Shown one piece after another: positions 58,302-64,000 of a stretch of DNA of 64,000 nucleotides. A program made the translations under genes and the position numbers. Position 1 is the first letter of the stretch. Every line of letters starts with the position of its first letter. A model generated the notes under the pieces. The model ran no database searches. It was not told the DNA's origin and was given only the letters and a program-made list of their open reading frames with translations. The stretch comes from Pyxidicoccus xibeiensis (lineage in GTDB: Bacteria > Myxococcota > Myxococcia > Myxococcales > Myxococcaceae). The stretch is from positions 124,001-188,000 of the forward strand of contig NZ_JAJVKV010000007.1 in the NCBI RefSeq assembly GCF_024198175.1. The letters run 5' to 3'.

Positions 58302-61046
58302 TCAGCCGCCGTTCTCCAGCTTCTTCTGACGTGCGCCCTTCACCTGGGCGTTCTTCGGGAACAGCTTCGCGGCCATCCTCCAGTCGAGCGCCCTGCCCAT
58401 GCCCGGCTTCGCCGGCTCGCCGCCCGTCGGCTTCGGCGCAATCTGGCTCCACTCCTCGGCGGTGAAGCGGCTCGTCACCTGCGAGGTGCGCGCGAACCAG
58501 CTCGCGTAGAAGGCCGGGTCGACCTCGAAGCCACCGTCCGCGACCACGTTCCCTTCCGCCTTCTTGAACGGCAGGTCGGCGAGAAGGTGCATCGACTTCT
58601 CGTCCACCGTGGGCGGCGGCATGCCCAGCGTCGAGCGGAACGCCGCCCAGTTGCGGAAGAACGCGTTGTTCGTGAGCACGACCTCGCTCAGGTTCGAGCT
58701 CGACTTCACCGCGAAGTTGTCCACGTACTGGAACACATTCCCGTCCACCACCGCCGGGGTGTTCCCACCCAGGGAGACGCCGCTGCCCGTCGCGCTCGAG
58801 CCGTCGTGCGGCCGGTTCCGGTTCCAGACGAACAGGATGGTGTTGTTGCGCACCTGCGCCGGCCGCGTGCCGAAGCCGCCCGTCACGCGGATGGCGTCGC
58901 TGAAGACATTCGCCACGATGTTGTTCTCGAAGGTGACCACGTTGCTCATCCGGATGGCCGCGCCCGCGCCGTTGACGAACGTGCAGTTGCGGACCACCGT
59001 CTCCGGCGACGACACCCAGACGTGCTCGTTGTCCGGTGAGGCGTTCAGGTCGAGGAAGCCGTCCTTGTCGTAGGTGTTCACCGTGCGGCGGTCGAAGACG
59101 AACCCATCCACGATGAGCCCGGTGTGGTCGCCATTCCCCTCCAGGAGGTAGCCCTGCGGCGACGTCTTCGAGTCCGCCGGCCAGTGGAGGAGGCTCGGCG
59201 TGTTCCAGGGGTCGCGCTTGGTGAAGTCGCGGTCCCAGCCGCCGAGCAGCGCGAGGTACTGCTTCCCGTCGACAATCCACTTCCCGCTCTTCAGCTTGCC
59301 GCCGTACTCCCCCTCGGCCACGAGGATGCGGTCGCCCTTCCCCGCCCGCTCGAGGGCCTGGAACGGGTCGCGGAACGGCTTCTCCCGCGAGCCGTCTCCC
59401 CCGCTCTCGCCGGCGCGCACGAACCAGTCCCGCCCCTTCGGGCGCTCGGACGCGACGGCCTCCTTCTCGAAGGGCTCGATGGAGTCGATGACGACGGCAT
59501 ACTTCGGGTAGCCGCTCTCGCGGGCGCGCGCGGTGCCACGCACGACGAAGAGGTCTCGCGGCGGGCCCGAGCCGTAGTTCGGGATGGCGTCGATGCTGCG
59601 CTCGGTCGCCGTGCCCTTCTTGAAGTAGCCGATGGTGCGGACCTGGTTCTTCGCATCGACCAGGTGGACGGCCTTGTGCGTGTCGCGCGAGGTGCCCGAG
59701 GGCCCGTTGTCCGGGTTGGCCACGCCCTGCACTCCGGCGATGAGCTCGACGTCCTTGCCATCATGCGCCTTCGGGTTCGCGGCGAGGCTGTCGAGGCCGA
59801 CCTTGGAGTAGGCCTTCGACGAGGTGGCAGCCACGGCCGCCGAGAAATTCACCGGCAGCGCCTTCACGCGCGCGCCCTGCTTCAGCGAGGGATTCTTCGG
59901 CGCGGCGAGCGCGGCGACCGCCTGCGGGGGGTACGCCGGGGCGAAGAGCTCGGCCGGCTCGCCCGTCGCGGAGAAGCCTGCCTCCGTCCGCGTCGCCTCC
60001 CACGCCTTCGCGTCGAACTTCTTCCCGAGCATGGTGCGGCGGGTGAGCTTCTCGTACCAGGTCGCATCGAACGGGAGCTTCGGGTCGACCGCGACGTTGC
60101 CCCCCGCCTTCGCGAAGCCGGCGTCCTCGGCCTCCTCGATGTCCGAGTCGTCGAGCGAGGACTTCTTGCCCTGGAAGTAGAAGGTGACGTTCGAGTACAG
60201 GTTGCGCCAGAACGCGTTGCCCTGGAGCGTCACCTTCGCGGGCGCCGGCACCTGCACGCCGTGGTTGTCGGAGTGGAGGATGACGTTGTTCTCGACGATG
60301 GCCTTGTTCGTCACGTCGATGCCGGAGCCCTCCGTGCCGCCTTCCGTGATGGCCTTCGTCGCCCAGACGAAGGCGATGGTGTTGTTGCGAATCGTGACGG
60401 GCGCGTCGTGGTCGCCGCCGCCCCTGGAGATGATGGCCGCGTAGATGGAGTTGACGATGATGTTGTTCTCCACCACCGCGCCCGGCGACGCCCGCACCGC
60501 GTTGATGGAATTGACAATCATGCAGTTGCGGAGGATGCCGCCCTTCGCGAGGTCGACCGCGCCGTTGCGCTGGAGCGCCTTCGGGTCGAAGTTCCCGCCC
60601 TCGCCCGCGTACTCGTAGTAGTCCTGCATGTCGATGAGGAAGCCATCGATGGTGGCGCCGGGGGTGTCGCGCACGGTGCTGGTGCTGACGCGCGCGAGCG
60701 AGACATCCGGCCGGTTCGCCGCGCCCCGCCGCCAGGTGAGCTCGGTCGGATTCTTCCAGGGGTTCCGCTCACGGAAGTCCGCGTCGTAGCCCCCGAGCAG
60801 CTCGACTCCGGGGAACTGGAGCTCCCAGTTCCCCTTCTCGAGCTTGCCGAAGTACCGGCCGGCGGCCACGTGCACCTTGTCCTTCGCCTCGACGCGCTCG
60901 AGCGCCATCCAGGGGTCGCCAAAGGGCTTCTCGCGTGAGCCGTCACCGCCGGTGGCCCCCGCGCGAACGAACCAGTCTCGCGCGTGTGCCGGGAGGGCGA
61001 GACAGACCGAGGACAGGACGAGCAGCAGACTCAGGACACGATGCAT
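58302..61046 (-). CDS. Secreted parallel beta-helix protein with internal duplication
   Basis: 914 residues from the ATG giving MHRVLSLLLVLSS, with AGGAAA upstream; a 31-residue in-frame extension is not credible. A signal peptide ends in AHA. Two copies of a similar unit follow. Each opens with DWFVRAG.(S/T)GGDGSREKPF and continues into right-handed beta-helix repeats of NNTI, ENNI and RNC motifs (about 25-340 and 570-860). The middle part has a beta-rich domain of about 120 residues. Such proteins bind or cut polysaccharides; no lyase or hydrolase active-site set is obvious. Start and stop sit in long non-coding flanks, so it is a single-gene unit. Confidence 0.85.
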   Translation of the reverse strand: MHRVLSLLLVLSSVCLALPAHARDWFVRAGATGGDGSREKPFGDPWMALERVEAKDKVHVAAGRYFGKLEKGNWELQFPGVELLGGYDADFRERNPWKNPTELTWRRGAANRPDVSLARVSTSTVRDTPGATIDGFLIDMQDYYEYAGEGGNFDPKALQRNGAVDLAKGGILRNCMIVNSINAVRASPGAVVENNIIVNSIYAAIISRGGGDHDAPVTIRNNTIAFVWATKAITEGGTEGSGIDVTNKAIVENNVILHSDNHGVQVPAPAKVTLQGNAFWRNLYSNVTFYFQGKKSSLDDSDIEEAEDAGFAKAGGNVAVDPKLPFDATWYEKLTRRTMLGKKFDAKAWEATRTEAGFSATGEPAELFAPAYPPQAVAALAAPKNPSLKQGARVKALPVNFSAAVAATSSKAYSKVGLDSLAANPKAHDGKDVELIAGVQGVANPDNGPSGTSRDTHKAVHLVDAKNQVRTIGYFKKGTATERSIDAIPNYGSGPPRDLFVVRGTARARESGYPKYAVVIDSIEPFEKEAVASERPKGRDWFVRAGESGGDGSREKPFRDPFQALERAGKGDRILVAEGEYGGKLKSGKWIVDGKQYLALLGGWDRDFTKRDPWNTPSLLHWPADSKTSPQGYLLEGNGDHTGLIVDGFVFDRRTVNTYDKDGFLDLNASPDNEHVWVSSPETVVRNCTFVNGAGAAIRMSNVVTFENNIVANVFSDAIRVTGGFGTRPAQVRNNTILFVWNRNRPHDGSSATGSGVSLGGNTPAVVDGNVFQYVDNFAVKSSSNLSEVVLTNNAFFRNWAAFRSTLGMPPPTVDEKSMHLLADLPFKKAEGNVVADGGFEVDPAFYASWFARTSQVTSRFTAEEWSQIAPKPTGGEPAKPGMGRALDWRMAAKLFPKNAQVKGARQKKLENGG

Positions 61047-61484
61047 GAAGATTTCCTGGGAACGAAGGCGGCGGGAGCAATGGGAGGCCCGACCCCGCGA
61101 GCCAGCGCGGATCGAGCGGGGCAGGAGTTCAGAGCGCATGCAAACCCCACGGTCTTCACCCGTCTCGACATGTACCTGGCCCCCTCGCGGCCGAGCATAG
61201 AAGGAGTCACCCCGATACGGCTAGGGGTGACATGCGAAACACAGACATCCATCGGGACCTTCTCAGTGGAGGGGTGCACTTCTCCACCGCCGGCAGATGA
61301 CGCCGGGTGCGTGACACCTTGCGGCGGTTGATTTCCCTTCCGGGCGAGCCCTGGTGAGGCGGTACGGTGGATGCTCCGGTCGCGACCGCCTCGCAACGAA
61401 TGCCGTCCCCCACTTGAGGGGCCGCGCCCGGTTCGCCGCGCCGCGCGTCCCATGGACTCGCGGCCGAAGTAGGGAGGGTCCCCC
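61047..61484. other. Divergent intergenic region with an 8-bp inverted repeat
   Basis: 438 bases without a credible gene. GTCACCCC and GGGGTGAC (61206-61231, 10-base loop) form a perfect inverted repeat about midway between the two divergent surface-protein genes. It could be a shared regulatory site; no promoter hexamers are clear. Confidence 0.4.
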
Positions 61485-64000
61485 ATGAAGCTGAAGCCGT
61501 CCGGCCAGCGGGGCGCGTTCGTCGCGCTCGCGCTGTCCATGCTGGGAAGCAGTGCCTGGGCGCAGGAGTCGCGCGGTGGTCCTCGGGATGAGACCCGGGA
61601 GATTGAAGAGCGCAAGCGCTGGTTCATCGAGTCGCGCGGGCTGGACAAGGTGCGCGCCAACCCACGGGCCGAGCGCGCCAGGGCCGTCAACGAGCTGCGC
61701 CAGATGCGTGGCGCGCGCGAGCGCACGCTCTCCCTGGCGGGCGAGGTGTGGACGTCCATGGGCCCGTCGGCCATGAACATGGGCAGCTGGACGATGGGCC
61801 GCGTCTCGGGCCGGGTGAATGCCGTCGTCCCCCACCCCACCGACGAGAACACCGTCTACTTCGGAGCCGCCGCCGGCGGCGTGTGGAAGACCACCAACGC
61901 GGGCGCCAGCTGGACGCCGATGTTCGACGCCGTGGGCACGCTGCCCATCGGCGCCATCCACGTGGAGGCGGCCGCGCCCAACAACGTCTGGGTGGGGACT
62001 GGCGACAAGAATGGCGGAGGGTGCGCGGGCTACTTCGGCCAGGGCGTCTTCCTGAGCACGGACGCCGGCACCACGTGGAGCGCGAGGAACGGCTCGGGCG
62101 CCAGCGCGATGCCGCTGTCCATCGTCAATGCCGTGGCCCTGCAGCCGACGAACGCCAACGTGGTGCTCGCGGGTGGCGCAGGCAGCTGCACCGGCTCCAG
62201 CTCGCCGACGTCTCCCGGCGTGTTCCGGTCCACGGACCGCGGCGCCACGTGGACGCGGGTGCTCAACTTCAACGTGGAGGACATCGTCTTCGCACCAGGC
62301 AGCGCCACCGCCTACGCGAGCGTGCCCGGCCAGGGCGTCTTCAAGTCCACCGATGGTGGGGCTACCTGGGCGAACTCCAGCAGCGGCCTGACGCCGTCGG
62401 GCAGCCGCATGCGCCTGGCCATGGCGCCTTCCGACGCGCTGGTGCTCTATGTGCTGCAAGGCGGTCAGGTCTACCGCTCCATGGACGGGGCGGCCACCTG
62501 GAGCCTGCGCACCAGCAGCGCGTGCGAGGGCCAGTGCACCTACAACCAGGCCATCTCCGTGCACCCCACGGATGTGAATCAGGTGCTGGTGGGCACCATC
62601 CGCCCGGCGCGCTCGGCGGACGGCGGCACGACGTTCACCTTCCTCACCACGACGTGGGGCTCGGGGCAGATGGTGCACCAGGACGTCCACGTCGTCCTGT
62701 ACTCGCGCACCAACGGCAGCCGGTTCTGGATTGGCAGCGACGGCGGCCTGTGGCGCACGGACAACGGCGGCACGAGCTTCGCCAACATGAACTCCAACCT
62801 GAACGTGACGCAGTTCTATGACCTGGCGGTGCACCCCAACAACGCGGACACCGTGTTCGGCGGGGCGCAGGACAACTCGTCCTCGCGGCGCACCACGAGC
62901 CCGGTGTGGGACCTGACCTTCGTGAGCGGGGACGGCTTCATGAACGCCGTGGACGCCACCAACACGAACTACGTGTTCCAGACGAGCTACCCGTCCAGCA
63001 ACCTGCCCAGCATCTACCGCTCCACCACCGGCGGGGCGCCCAACAGCTTCAGCAAGCTGCCGACGACGGGAATCACCGCCTCCTCGAACTTCCCCTGGGT
63101 CACCCCGATGGTGGTGGCCAGCAACCGCATCTTCGTGGCCGGTGACACGGTGTACCGGGGCACCACCAGCGCGAGCCCGATGACGTGGGCGGCCATCTCC
63201 GCGAACCTGGGCGCCCGCGTGTCGGTCCTCACGCCGATGCTGACGGGGACCACCATTCCCATGTACGCGGGCACGTCCAGCGGCGCCATCCACTCCACCG
63301 TGGACGCCGCGGCCGCGAGCGTGGCGTGGACCAACGTCACGGGGAACTACCCGGGCGGCACCGTGTCGGACGTGGCGATGACGCCGGGCAACCGGCTGCG
63401 CGTGTTCGTCACGCGCGCGGCCTTCGGCGGCAACAAGCTGTTCCGCTCGACCACGGGCGGCACGACGTGGACGGCCGTGGGCGCGGGCCTGCCCAACGTG
63501 CCGGCCAACAGCGTGGCCATCGACCCGCTGGACACCAACCGCGTGTTCGTGGGCACCGACGTCGGCGTGTACGAGAGCACCGACGGTGGCGACACGTTCG
63601 TGGCGTTCTCCGCCGGCCTGCCGCTGGGCCTGGTGGTGACGGACCTGGAAGTGGACGACGTGCCGCACGTCCTGGTGGCCGGCACCTACGGCCGTGGCGC
63701 GTGGAAGGTAAATCTGACGGGCGGCCCGGCCAACCAGGCTCCGGTGGCCAACTTCAACTTCACCTCGAGCGGCCTGACGGCCACCTTCAGCGACACCTCG
63801 ACGGACCCGGACGGCACCATCGCCTCGCGCACCTGGGCCTTCGGTGACGGCACGACGTCGAGCGCGACGGGCCCGAGCAAGACGTACGCCGCCGCGGGCA
63901 CGTACGCGGTGCAGCTGACGGTGACGGACAACGGAGGGGCCACCGGCACGGCGACTCAGAACGTCACGGTGAGCACCGGCGCCGGCTGCCCCGGCACGCT
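61485..64000 (+). CDS. Secreted BNR/sialidase-type propeller protein with PKD domain, 3' end outside window
   Basis: The frame runs off the right edge after about 838 residues. A signal peptide ends in SAWA. A helical pro-region is followed by many Asp-box/BNR-type repeats (VWKTTNAGASWTP, VFRSTDRGATWTR, VYRSMDGAATWSL, LFRSTTGGTTWTA), which build one or two beta-propellers over about residues 75-740. A PKD domain (about 750-830: SDTSTDPDGTIASRTWAFGDGT) comes next. This plan is shared by secreted glycan-binding or glycosidase-like proteins of predatory bacteria. AGGGAGGG lies before the ATG. The missing C-terminus may hold a sorting signal. Confidence 0.88.
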   Translation, partial: MKLKPSGQRGAFVALALSMLGSSAWAQESRGGPRDETREIEERKRWFIESRGLDKVRANPRAERARAVNELRQMRGARERTLSLAGEVWTSMGPSAMNMGSWTMGRVSGRVNAVVPHPTDENTVYFGAAAGGVWKTTNAGASWTPMFDAVGTLPIGAIHVEAAAPNNVWVGTGDKNGGGCAGYFGQGVFLSTDAGTTWSARNGSGASAMPLSIVNAVALQPTNANVVLAGGAGSCTGSSSPTSPGVFRSTDRGATWTRVLNFNVEDIVFAPGSATAYASVPGQGVFKSTDGGATWANSSSGLTPSGSRMRLAMAPSDALVLYVLQGGQVYRSMDGAATWSLRTSSACEGQCTYNQAISVHPTDVNQVLVGTIRPARSADGGTTFTFLTTTWGSGQMVHQDVHVVLYSRTNGSRFWIGSDGGLWRTDNGGTSFANMNSNLNVTQFYDLAVHPNNADTVFGGAQDNSSSRRTTSPVWDLTFVSGDGFMNAVDATNTNYVFQTSYPSSNLPSIYRSTTGGAPNSFSKLPTTGITASSNFPWVTPMVVASNRIFVAGDTVYRGTTSASPMTWAAISANLGARVSVLTPMLTGTTIPMYAGTSSGAIHSTVDAAAASVAWTNVTGNYPGGTVSDVAMTPGNRLRVFVTRAAFGGNKLFRSTTGGTTWTAVGAGLPNVPANSVAIDPLDTNRVFVGTDVGVYESTDGGDTFVAFSAGLPLGLVVTDLEVDDVPHVLVAGTYGRGAWKVNLTGGPANQAPVANFNFTSSGLTATFSDTSTDPDGTIASRTWAFGDGTTSSATGPSKTYAAAGTYAVQLTVTDNGGATGTATQNVTVSTGAGCPGT

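Noticed and set aside
1..64000. tRNA, rRNA, transposase, integrase or attachment-site duplication around the peptide cluster
   Set aside because: None was found by reading both flanks (6.3-6.6 kb and 17.3-17.7 kb). Recent horizontal transfer of the cluster is therefore not supported by direct marks.

Overview
The window looks like a myxobacterial chromosome (Myxococcus, Corallococcus or Pyxidicoccus type). GC is very high, third codon positions are almost all G or C, and there are many secreted lipoproteins, cysteine-rich repeat proteins, an OmpA/thrombospondin-3 surface protein, a Ser/Thr kinase and a GAF-PAS histidine kinase. No rRNA, tRNA, CRISPR array, insertion sequence or phage gene was seen.

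Left edge (1-6.5 kb): a cell-surface pair on the minus strand (OmpA/TSP3 protein, then a large cysteine-rich repeat lipoprotein that runs off the edge). It sits behind a cluster of GACGCGTC palindromes. A di-heme cytochrome c peroxidase-like lipoprotein follows.

Core of interest (6.5-17.3 kb): a probable undescribed ribosomal peptide (RiPP/bacteriocin) system. A minus-strand export operon encodes an HlyD-type adaptor, a C39-peptidase ABC transporter and a second ABC transporter, which is the layout of NHLM-type bacteriocin exporters. Next to it are eight tiny genes (18-34 codons), two on the minus strand and six on the plus strand. All encode the same ten-residue N-terminus (M-Q/K-IKTKVRGG) followed by a variable tail that starts PRxC. 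Most have their own TTGAC-type promoter, a 5'-UTR hairpin built on CTCCAG/CTGGAG, a strong Shine-Dalgarno site and a near-identical terminator hairpin. A 599-residue protein of unknown family lies directly after the fourth peptide. A second module at 31.7-33.7 kb has a ninth, divergent peptide and a 596-residue paralogue of the large protein in the same order. The simplest model is that the peptides are precursors, the large proteins bind or modify them, and the C39 transporter cuts after the double glycine and exports them.

17.3-31.6 kb: secreted and metabolic genes. These are a propeller lipoprotein, a VOC-fold protein, a single-chain acetate kinase-PduL phosphotransacylase fusion, a membrane-anchored trypsin-like protease, a large HEWGH metalloprotease with fibronectin-type repeats, a streptogrisin-like protease with a ricin-type lectin domain, a small crystallin-like lipoprotein and a glycerol-1-phosphate dehydrogenase-like enzyme.

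33.7-50 kb: membrane and signalling genes. These include a DUF3060-like protein, polytopic membrane proteins, an isochorismatase-fold hydrolase divergent from a LysR regulator, a four-gene set containing an HTTM protein and a GT-C-like protein, a scramblase-like protein, a Ser/Thr kinase with TPR, a small six-cysteine secreted peptide, a CE2-like SGNH esterase and a GAF-PAS histidine kinase.

49.7-64 kb: a Tat-exported FAD oxidase divergent from an alpha/beta hydrolase, a TetR-SDR-MATE efflux operon with two matching operators, an SH3-NlpC/P60 lipoprotein, a propeller-like protein, a duplicated beta-helix protein, and a BNR/PKD surface protein that runs off the right edge.
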